Shown here in pieces: positions 34,801 through 45,982 of a DNA stretch of 64,000 nt. Numbering within the stretch: the first letter of the stretch is position 1; the number at the start of each line of letters is the position of its first letter. The notes below the pieces were generated by a model, which had not been told where the DNA came from, ran no database searches, and worked only from the letters and a program-made list of their open reading frames with translations. The position numbers and the translations under genes are program-made. The DNA comes from Lojkania enalia (taxonomy: Eukaryota; Ascomycota; Dothideomycetes; Pleosporales), in the NCBI GenBank assembly GCA_010094045.1, contig ML986585.1:219196-283195 (forward strand). Reading direction: 5' to 3'.

Positions 34801-36642
34801 TGTTCACCATATACGGTGAATTCTCGTAGAAAACCTATAACTACATGATGTGAAGCAAATTGTCGAGAATATGAACAAATGCTAAACACATAGTTAGGTC
34901 CTTACACGGGAATTATACAGAGTCCTCATCGGATTTGGCGCGGTGAGGAACACGTCTATGAACGTCTATTGTTGATTCTGAGAACTGCAGATTCTGCTAG
35001 CTATTAATGTCCGTGGATTCCCTGCTCATTTCAAATGCACCGCATGAAAGACCGAACTGTATTATCTCCTCCGATGGAAAGAGTCCCAAAGCTCGGGTCT
35101 TTATAGGCTATATAAGAAGAAAGGCTTCACAGGAAAAGTATTGAATATGGGCAGCATCCACAACAACTAGCCATCATCCTCATCATGGTGTGGACCACAA
35201 CATAAAGCCGTAAGTAGCGCGAGGCATCGTGTCACGATGAATGGGAAAAGAATCTTCAAGAAGATTGCGATTTTGATTTTTAATAATTGCTTCCCGCATT
35301 GTAGCAAAGTGAAGATCGGTAAGAGTAGGATGGGGATCCGTAGCCAGAAGGTTCGCGACTCGGGGAGCTTCTGGAAGACGTGGTCAAGTGGCGGATGCAG
35401 GTACAGTGCCATGATGTAATAGAAGACTGCACAATAGAAGGCTAGGGTCGGTAGCTAGAGTATAACTGCCTTTTTATGGCTGTGTATTATTGCTGTGGGC
35501 GTGATGGCGAAGTTGATAGGGAGAAATAGTTTTACAAGGGGTCAGATGCTGAAATGTTATGGCGTTATAGTAAAGTCTGTAAGCGTATTGAAGTAGAGTA
35601 CTGCACTGTGCGATGTTGGAGCAAATGACGACCGACTCATTAGGGCACCATGGAACGATAGTAGGCCATTTATCCCAAGTTACCAACAAAAATTCCTACA
35701 AAGGGCACTGTGTTCCCCATGCAAAACTTGTCAGCTTCGCCAATTCTCCACCTTCGAAGTAACGAGGGCTTGAATGTCGGGGAAACGTTCAACCAGTTAG
35801 TTCGCCAAATACGTACGCTATAGCGGTTTTAGATAGGTTTCAGCTAGCTTGTATTTCTGTCCCCCGAGACTTGATTTAGACGGTTACGAGGATAGTTGTA
35901 CTATGTTTGTGTACTCTTCAAAAGCCACCGCCAAAAAGATTCCTTATGCGGTAGATGCCGTTACAGGTATCATGCAAAGCCATGCTAAACGAAGTTTTAT
36001 GATTGAATCTGTCTTATGAGAACAACTTCAAGCGCAACTTTGGAAGATGTCTTCGTTCGCCATCTGATACTACACAGGCCACTTCATGATCACAAATTCA
36101 TCACTACAACAACATCATCAAACTCGGATAGAGTAGAAAAATGAAATCGTTATAAAAGAGTTAATCGCGCCAATTGAGCATTATTAGGGCTGCAGAACGC
36201 ACTAGAAAGATCTTGAGCAAGCAGATTGTAGGAAATTTACGTCTCCGGCATATCAATGCTACTTGCAAATTTATTACATCGATGAGGGTCCTGATCTTTT
36301 AGACGTATTAACTTTCGGGAATTAATTTATCTTCGTGAAGGGTCGCCTGCATGATATATACCCTTGATGAGATAGGTTAGGACTTGCCTCTTCTTGGCTG
36401 CGCACATTTAGTTTAGCTGAGATAGTTGTGGCTATGTGTAGGAAGTGTAAATGTAAGTTAGCATCAACCGCAGCAACATGTCTGCAATAAAGAATATATT
36501 AGGCTACTTATTCCGCATACCTTGCACATGGCTAGTCTTCTACCAATAGGCACGAAACAAATACCATCGATTGAAGTATATGTATGTTCCTTTTCTTCTC
36601 TCGCTTCGGGATCAGCTGAGTATTGGAAGCCGGCATACTATC

Positions 36643-36700
36643 TTACGGCTTTTCGCAAGCTTCAGGACGCAATGCCGATGCCTTATTATCATCAAAATTG
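36643..36700. repeat. Dispersed repeat, copy 1
   Basis: TTACGGCTTTTCGCAAGCTT, then CAGGACGCAA and, after a gap, TTATTATCAT. This matches the segment at about 40,839-40,890 with only a few changes over the first 30 bases. It is probably a fragment of a short transposon or LTR. Confidence 0.4.
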
Positions 36701-37601
36701 ATCGTCGAATTTAATTACTAACGAACAAACGAGCCTGTAGCTTCTGGTGACCTCGTATGTCCTCCGAAATCCAACTCAAGCTGAAGCTATTGCCTATGTC
36801 TACACGTGATATGGCTAGAAGAGGCTGGGATCAACTAACGACGGCGCGAGGGCTGGCTTTTTGCTAGTGGGTTTGGATGAGAAGGGGTGAAGTGGAAGGG
36901 CTGCTAGATATTAGCTAGTAGTGCGAGATACAAAAAATGGGTAATCGCAGGCACATTAATTCGAGTGGATATCTGCTGCGAGTTGGCTGGGTTATGCTGG
37001 TAATGATGTTATGCATAGAATTTGGTTCTGAAACGATGAAGAAAGTGGTAGATGCTATCGAAAGAAAGCGGGGTTGATTTGGGTTTGGTGTACGACTGAT
37101 ACGTTAAATTATTCGAAGGGAGATATTGGGATATCGAGGGCGATTGCGCTTGCATAGAATTCTGAGGGCGTGTTTAGGCGTTGCAAAAGGATAGGCTTTA
37201 CTTTTTAAGATCGGGGATCGGAATTAGATCTCCATCGCACGTGCAGATCGGAAAAGCATTTCATAAAATGCAAACGTTGGAACGACTATTATATTACAAT
37301 ATCTACCTCCTCACTTCGGACTTGTATCGTAAAAGGAAAAAAATTGGTATTGATCATTTCAGCATTTGCCAGATCTTCCCGCTTCATCTCAGACGCGTTT
37401 CCGAATCGGAACCGCGTCGGGACCGCCAAGGCATCCAAGCACGACCATCCCAGTATCCCCTGTTCCATCTCATTTCCCCACACGTATCCCCAATTGCTCG
37501 CCTCCGCCCTCGTTTCTAACGCTTCGTCACTTGTTTTCTCTTTATTACTGTTTTCTCTCTTCGATGATACGCTATTTCCAAACGACAGATTCCCGTCTAC
37601 C

Positions 37602-39307
37602 ATGTCGTACGCGCCACTACACTCCTCAGCTGAACCCGAGCCCCTAAACACCACACACCACACTCGTCGCGAATCGCGCTCTCTCGACCGCCTAACCTCG
37701 TTCACTGACGGCCACGAAAGGGAAACCCGGCCTCCAAACAACCCATACTACTTCTCCGGCCATGCCTTGCACACCGCAATATCCGTCGCTGCCGGCACGG
37801 TGATGTGTCTCTTCGGTTACGAGCAAGGCGTCTTTGGCGGGATAATGGTCGGTCCGCCATTCATATCGTATTTCAACGAGCCGTCACCATCTGTCCTGGG
37901 CTTCGTGACGTCAGTGTATGATCTCGGGTGTTTTGGCGGCGCGATAATATCTTCGTTTGTGGGGGAGGAGTTGGGTAGAAGGTGGATGTTGCTTGTGTTT
38001 ACGGTCATTATGACGACGGGGATTGTGATCCAGACCGTTGCGCAGAATATGAAATGGCTTGTTTGGGGAAGATTGATTGCCGGGATTGGGAATGGGGGAA
38101 ATACGGCGACAGCCCCGGTTTGGCATGTTGAGTGCAGTAAAAGCGAGGAAAAAGGCAGAGCAGTGGTGAAGGAGATGACGGTTAATGTGGGAGGCTTCGT
38201 GGCGAGTAATTTTATTACTTTGGTGTTCAGTGGGAGTCGGTCGAATGCACAGTGGAGATTTCCATTAGGCATTCAGCTGGGGTTTAGTGCGGTCATTCTG
38301 GCGATGGTGTGGGTCTTGCCGGAGAGTCCGAGATGGCTACTTATGAGGAAGAGGGATGCTGAGGCCAGGAATGTGCTTCGTGCGCTGGCGGAAAGTGATT
38401 CTGATGCTCAGGACGACTTCGTGAAAATCAAAGAGTCGGTGAGGGTTGAGCAGGCGACGAAGGCGAGCTGGAAACAAGTCTTTGCCGGAGGACAGGCTAC
38501 GAGGCGTGTCTCGTTAGGTGTCTTACTTCAGATGGTAAGATTGTCTGTCTGTTGACAACACCCACCACTAACAATTCGTAGGCGCAACAACTAACAGGCA
38601 TCAACGTTTTATGCTACTACCTTCCACTGGTTCTCCATCGTTCAGTCGGCCTTTCAGAGCTCACAGCCCGCATCATCTCTACGATCAATGCTATATGCTT
38701 CATGACAGCAACCTACACCTCCATAACCATAATCGAACGCGTCGGCCGGCGTCCCCTCCTCATGATCTCTGCCGCATGCATGTCTCTCGCCTTCCTTGGC
38801 ATCTCCATCTCCGTCGGCATCGGCCAATCCAATCCCACCTCGCGTCTCGTCCCAGGTATCATTGCCACCGTATTCATGTTCTTGTACTTTACAGCCTTCA
38901 GCTTCGGTTGGATAACAGTGCCCTGGCTGTATCCCGCTGAAGTAAATTCGCTCTCTATGCGCTCCAAGGGTGCCGCGCTAGCCACAGCATCCGATTGGTT
39001 ATTCAACTACGTCGTTGTGCAGACTACGCCTATTGGTATTCATCACCTAGGATGGTTCCTGTATCTCATATATGCGGGATTGAATATTAGTTTTGTACCT
39101 TTTGTATACTATTTTATTGTTGAAACGGCCGGGAAGAGCTTAGAACAGATCGATAGGTGGTTTGCGAGTAACCCTGGATGGAGGGTTGATAAGACGAACC
39201 AGATGGTTAGACAGCTGGATGATGGAGGTAGGAGGAGTGGTGATGAGGAGGATCAGGAGAGGATGCTCAAGGAGTTTGATTTGGCCAGTAGTGATGAGGA
39301 GGATTAA
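37602..39307 (+). CDS. MFS sugar-type transporter
   Basis: Exons 37602-38534 and 38582-39307 give 552 residues. The 47-base intron has donor GTAAGA, a CTAAC branch-like site and acceptor CGTAG, and lies between codons. The protein has the sugar-porter signature set: FGYEQGVFGGIMVG in helix 1, GRRWMLL and GRLIAGIGNGGNTATAPVW in the first half, then PESPRWLLMRKR, AQQLTGINVLCYYLPLVL (helix 7), ERVGRRPLLM, WLYPAEVNSLSMRSKGAA and the late motif VETAGKSLEQID in place of PETKG. Twelve membrane helices are expected. The N-terminus (about 1-45) and the acidic C-terminus are cytosolic. Plasma-membrane uptake of a hexose, disaccharide or related substrate by proton symport is the family norm; the substrate is not readable. 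ATG 37602 was chosen because the upstream frame has no conserved content. Confidence 0.88.
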
Positions 39308-39783
39308 ATTCGCATATTAGCTGGGCTTTATTTTCCTTTCTTTCCTGTATTCTTTCTTTTCTTTGGTATATGAGAGTAATATACCCTTAGATAGACGGTT
39401 ACTAAAGACATGAAATATGAAGAATGGTTTTCTTTGATAACCAATAACCGCGCGTGGTCTAAGTGTGTAAAACTGCGTCTCGTACATATCTTGTTGGGGC
39501 TAACGACTAGGCTACTTGTTTTCTATAATTGATCTCTTGGCTAGATATTCATAGCCCGGCCTACTTCCTCCCGCCCACATTCTTAAATTTACACTTTGCT
39601 GTTTGTCTGTTTAGCGTAGCATCTAACATGAAAACCTCGAATGAATCACGGCAGGTCACCTCCAATCCCCTAGTCATTTTAAGTAATAACGGATCTATAT
39701 ATACCTAAAAACTCGGATTTGCCATTCTCTTAGATACTAAAATTCTCTTTGCACCAATCATCTATTTCTGCATCCATCACACT

Positions 39784-40733
39784 ATGACCGGCACCATCCT
39801 CATTACAGTCGCAAACTCATCCCTCGCCATTCCGGTTATGTTCTACTCTGTTAGCAACTATCCAGCCTACGCCATAATCCTGAACCTCAGAAATCTACCC
39901 TCTACTGACGCGCGCAAAAAATTGACTTATAGACACCATTTCCTCGTCCCCTGCTTCCATCGCCATCCGAAGACTTGATCTCAGTAAGTTAAAAGAAGTC
40001 ACAGACTTCTCGAAGCAGCTTAGCGCCGAATTCACTAGGATAAAGTGCCTAAATTGAGGGCCCTGGTGTGTAACGCAATCTCCCAAATCCGGCTGACCGG
40101 GTGAGGCTTAGTGACGATGGCTATCAGGTCTCGATACAAGTAGCATACACCACCCACTTGGCCCTCACGCTCCGCATACTCCCCTCATTTGACGCTCTCG
40201 GTGCGGAAGCCGTGTTCCTGGGTAGCGAAAGCAATCGCTCGAGAACGAGCATGCTTCAAGCCGACCTCCAGGACCTCGTGAAACCGAGGCCGGATTCGAA
40301 GGGGAAGGAGATGGGGCAGGGATTGAAGAGGTAGATCTTGCGTCTTTGCCAATCCTGGATTTGAGCCTACAGTGCGTGGGTTTTTGGGATAGTGACACTG
40401 ATAAACGCAGCTTCGGCACCTCAGCATAACAGCTCTGGCGATAGATCCTGGCTCCCCGTTCATCAACTTGCGCGCCTTCCGGCGACTAGATACCACATCT
40501 CTGTTTAGATTCATGGTGGGAATGGCGTTGTGGTTCTTGCTGCCTATTTTTTGCCTTGTCAAGCCGACTACCCGCACAGCGAAGAAAGCCGGCCCAGATC
40601 TTACGAAGTTACTGCTGATGAGGAGTTCAAGGATGAGGAGGGCTCCTTTATATTGAAGGATGCTGGCAAGAGTTCGGTGGAGAGTAAAGGTTTCGAGAAG
40701 CAGAAGGTGGTGTTCAAAATGTGTTGTGAGTGA
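39784..40733 (+). pseudogene. Short-chain dehydrogenase/reductase pseudogene
   Basis: The pieces follow family order but in changing frames. At 39,784 lies MTGTILITVANSSLAIPVMF, where intact relatives have a GANGSLA nucleotide-binding loop, so a key glycine is replaced by Val. From about 39,925 another frame reads DTISSSPASIAIRRLDLSKL. At about 40,035 comes LRALVCNAISQIRLTG, then DDGYQVSIQVAYTTHLALTL and VFLGSESNRSRTSML (40,110-40,250). The C-terminal end RFMVGMALWFLLPIFCLVKP (about 40,510) runs on as TTRTAKKAG, and the last piece, EEFKDEEGSFILKDAGKSSV, is in a third frame. At least three frameshifts plus stops separate these parts. The SxxxYxxxK catalytic region is not readable. The gene is dead. 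It would have used NAD(P)H on an unknown carbonyl or alcohol. Confidence 0.72.
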
Positions 40734-40838
40734 TGTGGAATGCGGTCGGAAGGCATTATTTCATCTCCCAAATAGCAAGAAAGCATCGAAGACTCCTAAT
40801 TTACTCAACCGGTCATGACCTAAATCAAGCAGATGACT

Positions 40839-40920
40839 TTACGGCTTTTTGCCGGCTTCAGGATGTAAGTTAACATTATTATCATGACTAGAAATGTCAA
40901 CTCCCGTCAAACGCCGTAAC
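40839..40920. repeat. Dispersed repeat, copy 2, with inverted ends
   Basis: Starts TTACGGCTTTTTGCCGGCTT, then CAGGATGTAA, matching the copy at 36,643. It ends near GCCGTAA, the inverse of its first seven bases, which suggests a small inverted-repeat element of about 80 bases. Confidence 0.4.
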
Positions 40921-41232
40921 GGAGCAGTAAATGAAAGTAATAACTAGTGTTTTTACCTATACGATACGGTTTCAAAATCCTATCACTACTAGCCGACCAT
41001 CAAGAGTGGCGGATTTCTATCTGCACAAGATGTCTACATAAATATACAATTCGAGGTATATCACCTCTTTTACACATGCGCACTGAAACCCGCCCATTAA
41101 CTGTATATATTACACATGCATCCGTTGGGCCCACCAACGCCAAATCAAATGAATCCATCAACTCCATGCTTCAGAAAAGCCAGATAGTGTAAGCGCCTAC
41201 CCACGTCTCGCGTAGAAAGCATAGACAACAGA

Positions 41233-44200
41233 CTATGAGAAGAAGTATTGGCTATCCCTCAGGCGTTTGATATCCCAAGAACCCTTCTTGGGAACAGGAG
41301 GAAAGGTCAAAGGGAGCCACACCGCAATTTTGCCTGCCCGCCTCAATTCTTGAGCATCCTCATGAATAGCTCCATCTTCTTCAGCTTCGTGGGAATGCTC
41401 AGCGTCGACCGGTGGTACCTTAATGGCGGCGGTAGTGACTGAGGATGGGTCATCCTCGATAACCTCAGCTTCGGCTTTGAGTAGGTCCTTGCGGATCTCG
41501 CCCTTTCTGGGGCTGTTCTTCTCTTTTGTTTCACCCAAAAGCGCAAGTCGATGGCTGGCCAAAGCTGAAGTGTTTTTCTCTGCAAGATATATGCTCGTTG
41601 GTGTTATCATTCGTTTACCTTCCAATCTTTCTTCTTCCTTCTCGCTTCTAAGTAGCTGTTGCCTCTTGGCTTCCATAGCTAACTCCGTAAAACTTGCCTC
41701 TCCTTGTTTATATTTTACCTTCCCGGGACCGCGCTGCAACTTCCGCCATTGTGTGATCTTCTTTCCGACAGGTGTCGTAGCATATATTTCGGCACGGTAC
41801 ATTGAGCCGGCGTGACGTGCATTGAATTCAGCAGCGAGGCGACCAACAATGTCCTCCGAGTGCATGCGAACGAAAGCATCGCGGAGGATGGCGTTGAGAT
41901 TCGGAATATCGGCGGCATGTGTCCAAAAGCTGTCGTGCACAGCAGCAAAATCAATGCCCATTTCATCGCATTTCAAAGCAGACAAGATCATGTGAGTGGC
42001 ATCGAGCGAATGAATGAAGTTTGGGGGGAAGGCTTGTAACTGCTTCCGCTTATCGACCATTACGGTCGTCGGCCTTGTCGCAACAGAAATGTTTGAGACA
42101 CTCGTTGACACCTTCTTTATTGATCCTTTACGATATGGTTGCACGATAGGCATCTTTAAGGGTGTAGTCCATATCACGCCGGTCCTAAAGGTTTCTATAG
42201 ACTGGTCCAGTAGTTTCTGGGCTCTTTTGCGGCCGTTGGGATGAGTATCCTTGAACTTCACCTCATTGTCGTAAGGTTTGCCTTCATAGCGGTCCTGGAT
42301 TCTGCGGATCTGCTCTGAGGTGATGGACGTCGTGATGCGATCTGCGCACTCGCCAAGCCAATGCTGTATCTCCTGAGCGCCATTGAAAATCCGGCCGAGC
42401 GCTCTGAAGATGTGTAGCGCAATGTACATAGATGCCGTTCCAAGAGTTGGGACTCCGGGCACCGAATTAAATTGAGGGAAGATTGCTTTCAGCTCAGTCA
42501 AAACCTGATCTTTGGCACCCATGAAGGTTACACCGTAGACATTAGTCATGACAGTCCGTTTCACTACTTTGCGAGTGATCTTGCCATTGAGGAATTTAGC
42601 CATGGGATTTCCGGCCTCAGCATCTTCGGCAACCATTTCTTTCACAATCTCAGCAACTCCTGTGTAGATGTCCTGAGGACGATCTGAAGGTTCAAGGTTC
42701 ACTTGACTAGCGCCGGCTTCATCGCCGCCTAAAGCAGCGTAATGTTGGAGTCCGTTGCAAGTTCCATCCTGGTGGACAGGTAGATGAGAAACAAATCGGG
42801 TAGGATCAGGAGAGTCGAGAGCATTCTTGAGCTCTATACAGCATGCCAAGCATTGCCAGGGGTCTTCGGCCTTCGACCACCAGCGGTTTCCGCGGAGTGG
42901 ATTAGTTGCCGAGTCATAGATTTCCTTGATGTTGTCCATGGCGAATTGTTCTCTCTCTCCCAAACTCGCCTTATCATAACCATAAAGATTAGCGAGGTGG
43001 ACTTTCAACCACTTAAGGCCGACAGTCCCAAGCTCTTTTCCATTAGCAAATTTGAGGAGACCTCTGGAAAAATCGGCGCCTATGTGGTTGAGAATAGGAG
43101 GTACAGGGTATGCTCGACCACGGAAATCGACCGAATGTGGATAGTAAAACTTTTCGTTTAGATATGACCGGGCGATTTCGATTTGGAAGTTTTGATAGCA
43201 ACGCTGCGAGTGTAAACCGCCTTTTGTGTTTTCCCATTCCTTTACTTTCCTCAGCCACAGTTTTCGCTCGTGGAATGTTGCATCAGACGGCGGCTCTTGC
43301 GGAAACTCCAGGTCATCTTGCGCAGGTACTAGACCTCCAACACCTTCTCCATTGTTCCAGGCTTCGAGAACGACGCGAAAGACGTCGCCGTTGATGTTCC
43401 AGGGTAGCTTCCCTAGAACATCGAGCCCAGCCAAAAGCTTGTCCATGTCGCCATTTTCGATGGCTGCATTGGTATAAGCAGTAGGTTCCTGATCCGCTTC
43501 TTTTAGGCGGACCACTGGCTCGCGAACGGTGTAGAATCCACCAACATCGTAGCTGGACCAAGGCTTTGGCTCAACCAGCATAGGTAGGCGAATGGTACTG
43601 ACATGGTGAACAGATTCCTTTTGGAGTTTTTCAAACAATTCAGGATGCGGATTCACCCATGAAATCTTCTTGCCGGCATGAAATCCTAGCTGTAGACTGA
43701 AGGCCGGCTGTGTGCTTGACACCTGCTTGCCAGTTTTCGGGTCTTCTCGAGTTAGGGTAATCTTGGCTGTCTGCATCAGTTTGTCAAGATACAATGCCCC
43801 GAGCTTAGTTTTAACATTGAGGGGAAATTGTGTATGCTTAGATTTGATATACTGAGGAAGAGAGCTCGGAGGCTGGGCATTGGATTCTTGTTTTTGTTTA
43901 CTCAATTGGCTGACGAGTCGTATCCGGGTCATACTGCGCTGTTTTCGCAAATATGCCTCCTGTCTTCGTTTTAAGCTCTGATATTCCTCGTCTTCGATGG
44001 CGCGCCCAATAGAAAGGGCTAAATTTGGTACTTTCAATCCGTTTACATCGGATCGATAGGTCTTTATCACAGAACATATGGTCCTTTGTACAGTAATGGC
44101 GGCCAACTTTTCGGGGTCGGCGTTCTCGATATAAGGGCCGTAGATATGTCGATCGTCAGCCCTGTTAGCTGCCGACGGCGTCGACACAACTTTCTTGATT

Positions 44201-45459
44201 GCCTTGAGTTCCTCTACAACGCATGGTAGAAGCGTGGAGTACCAGTTCCACATCAAGGCTTGCAAGGGCTTGGATTGTAGGACGCCATGAATTCCCATCT
44301 CTTGCAGTTTTGCATCTTCAGCTTTCCATCGTTCAGTGGCAGCCTTTAGCGAGTCTTCTTCTAGTCGGATCTGACGCATGTACGCGTAAGCGCGGTCTTT
44401 GTCTTCTTTAGTGCCCTCCATATCATGTGGGTAAGGGACATCTTGACCAAGCTCAAACATAGCAAGGGCTGCTCTTAGACTATGCAAGCCCATACCTTTC
44501 TGCGGGATTGATCGCACGGATAGCGAAGGATCTGGCAGTAGGCCGTGCTGAATGGCAAGGGCTTGACCGACTGGTGTGCTAAACTGTTTCAGCACGTCTT
44601 CGACTAGCGGAGGCTCATCAAACTGATCGGGCTGCAGTCTGATTAAAGCATCCCATTCGTCGTCCGAAAACTCGGGAGACGCATTAATCTCCTCCAGTAA
44701 TCCGGGACCGTCTTCGTATGCCATTGATAAATATTTGCGTATCGCCTTATCCTTCTCACTTCCTTTGAGGAACTTCATAGATGTGCGGATCAACGTAACA
44801 AACGTTTCGGCGTTGGGCACAATCAACTTGTCCACCATTTCCGTTTTGTACCATCCCTCAATGTCCTCCACTGATGTTTCCGAGGGGCTCTGCTCGGCGA
44901 GCTCAAACATGGTCCGCAAATAAACGTTATGGGCGTCGACAATTTCGGGTGCGGAGGGATTGTATACTGTAGTTAGTCGCTGTATAATGGCAGCGGCCCT
45001 ATCCATTCGGCCGACTCGGAGGCATGCGTAAAGATTCTGATGGAGCTCGGTTGGGTCGCCACCAATCCCATACTTGAACTGTGTCGTTGGCATTACCGTC
45101 GTGACACCATCGTTGATGATAAGCGGCTTCGTAACATCGAATCTCTGCAACTGGGATAATTCGGGCCGAGAAGATTGCCGTCCCCAGGGTAAGGAAATGG
45201 TGTCAAAAGGGAGCGAGCCATCTTGTGAGGACTGGACATCGGCGGCCGTGGCGAGCGATCGGGTCTCCTGACGCAGTGAGAGCGATGATAGCTTTCGTCT
45301 TCTCGAGTCGCGCGAATGGCTGTCGGTAGTAGGAATTGCGCTGGCTGCCCATCGCATCTGCGCCGGGCAGAGCCATGGAAGTGTCAATTGTTGTGCGAGC
45401 TGTGCCGGCGGGCGGAAGGCATCTCGTCGTAGCTTCCGTCTAGCAGCTCGTGTGAGCAT
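41233..45459 (-). CDS. rpo41: Mitochondrial DNA-directed RNA polymerase
   Basis: One exon, 1408 residues, normal for fungal Rpo41. The single-subunit T7-like polymerase transcribes mitochondrial DNA. The N-terminus (MLTRAARRKLRRDAFRPP) is Arg-rich and serves as mitochondrial presequence. A PPR-like helical region and an N-terminal domain fill about 120-780. The catalytic half shows SVDFRGRAYPVPPILNHIGA, motif A HQDGTCNGLQHYAALGGD with catalytic Asp at about 898, motif B KRTVMTNVYGVTFMGAKDQV, and motif C VHDSFWTH with catalytic Asp at about 1176. The C-terminus RLRDSQYFFS is typical of the end of fungal homologues. An acidic, low-complexity insert lies before the end (about 1290-1390). All key residues are present, so the gene looks functional. 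It lies 523 bases downstream of the glycosyltransferase-like gene on the same strand. Confidence 0.95.
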   Translation of the reverse strand: MLTRAARRKLRRDAFRPPAQLAQQLTLPWLCPAQMRWAASAIPTTDSHSRDSRRRKLSSLSLRQETRSLATAADVQSSQDGSLPFDTISLPWGRQSSRPELSQLQRFDVTKPLIINDGVTTVMPTTQFKYGIGGDPTELHQNLYACLRVGRMDRAAAIIQRLTTVYNPSAPEIVDAHNVYLRTMFELAEQSPSETSVEDIEGWYKTEMVDKLIVPNAETFVTLIRTSMKFLKGSEKDKAIRKYLSMAYEDGPGLLEEINASPEFSDDEWDALIRLQPDQFDEPPLVEDVLKQFSTPVGQALAIQHGLLPDPSLSVRSIPQKGMGLHSLRAALAMFELGQDVPYPHDMEGTKEDKDRAYAYMRQIRLEEDSLKAATERWKAEDAKLQEMGIHGVLQSKPLQALMWNWYSTLLPCVVEELKAIKKVVSTPSAANRADDRHIYGPYIENADPEKLAAITVQRTICSVIKTYRSDVNGLKVPNLALSIGRAIEDEEYQSLKRRQEAYLRKQRSMTRIRLVSQLSKQKQESNAQPPSSLPQYIKSKHTQFPLNVKTKLGALYLDKLMQTAKITLTREDPKTGKQVSSTQPAFSLQLGFHAGKKISWVNPHPELFEKLQKESVHHVSTIRLPMLVEPKPWSSYDVGGFYTVREPVVRLKEADQEPTAYTNAAIENGDMDKLLAGLDVLGKLPWNINGDVFRVVLEAWNNGEGVGGLVPAQDDLEFPQEPPSDATFHERKLWLRKVKEWENTKGGLHSQRCYQNFQIEIARSYLNEKFYYPHSVDFRGRAYPVPPILNHIGADFSRGLLKFANGKELGTVGLKWLKVHLANLYGYDKASLGEREQFAMDNIKEIYDSATNPLRGNRWWSKAEDPWQCLACCIELKNALDSPDPTRFVSHLPVHQDGTCNGLQHYAALGGDEAGASQVNLEPSDRPQDIYTGVAEIVKEMVAEDAEAGNPMAKFLNGKITRKVVKRTVMTNVYGVTFMGAKDQVLTELKAIFPQFNSVPGVPTLGTASMYIALHIFRALGRIFNGAQEIQHWLGECADRITTSITSEQIRRIQDRYEGKPYDNEVKFKDTHPNGRKRAQKLLDQSIETFRTGVIWTTPLKMPIVQPYRKGSIKKVSTSVSNISVATRPTTVMVDKRKQLQAFPPNFIHSLDATHMILSALKCDEMGIDFAAVHDSFWTHAADIPNLNAILRDAFVRMHSEDIVGRLAAEFNARHAGSMYRAEIYATTPVGKKITQWRKLQRGPGKVKYKQGEASFTELAMEAKRQQLLRSEKEEERLEGKRMITPTSIYLAEKNTSALASHRLALLGETKEKNSPRKGEIRKDLLKAEAEVIEDDPSSVTTAAIKVPPVDAEHSHEAEEDGAIHEDAQELRRAGKIAVWLPLTFPPVPKKGSWDIKRLRDSQYFFS

Positions 45460-45982
45460 TCTGAGGGATTATTAAAAGGATGCTAAGAACTAAAGAAGAA
45501 TACAGGCGATGCAAAGCAAATGAAGGAATGGAGCCGCACACACAGCAGGTAGGATCGGAGATGGAAGGGCTGGACCAAGCCTGAGGAGCGTGAAGGCTGG
45601 AGCAGATGGATAATGGGGTCGAGGGATGGGATGGCAAAAAATATCAGGGTCCCTCCAGACGTGGAATAGCGCACGCCACCATTTGTCTCCTAGTCACGTG
45701 CTATTGTAGTAAATCTTCCGCCCGCAATATATCAAGCTAGGTGCACGGCCATTCACCACATAGCTTTAGGTCTCAGTGAATTCGGAGCTCGCATCATAAA
45801 AATCGACATACTTGAACAAAATGACTTTGCTGTCATTGACGATACATGCATGCCCTATAGCGCAGTAATTCGCTTTCTAGTAAACCGCCAGGGGGGTGGT
45901 AATAGCAAAATCCAAAATCAACGCCAAACGCAGCCGCCACCCTGTAGCTCAAAATGCGTACAATAAATCAACACAGACGGAC
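45460..45982. other. Intergenic, promoter region of rpo41
   Basis: No gene seen. It should hold the minus-strand promoter of rpo41 and the 3' end of the gene beginning at 48,304. No clear element was recognised. Confidence 0.4.

Larger units (their letters stand above)
31433..37601. other. Six-kilobase gene desert
   Basis: No gene is supported. A 218-codon minus frame at 32,128-32,784 is Ser/Thr/Pro/His-rich and antisense to a G-rich tract; I reject it. A minus frame at 35,167-35,412 is short but hydrophobic (FWLRIPILLLPIFTLLQCGK) and could be a relic of a membrane protein. A homopolymer pair lies at 31,827-31,856 and a dispersed repeat copy at about 36,643-36,700. The last few hundred bases should include the promoter of the MFS transporter. 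Confidence 0.4.

Noticed and set aside
39784..39978. Short intact gene at 39,784 (64 codons)
   Set aside because: It is only the first piece of the frameshifted SDR; homologous text continues downstream in other frames.
41233..45459. Plus-strand frames within rpo41 (for example 41,423-41,815 and 42,784-43,161)
   Set aside because: Shadows of the minus-strand polymerase gene, whose motifs are unambiguous.
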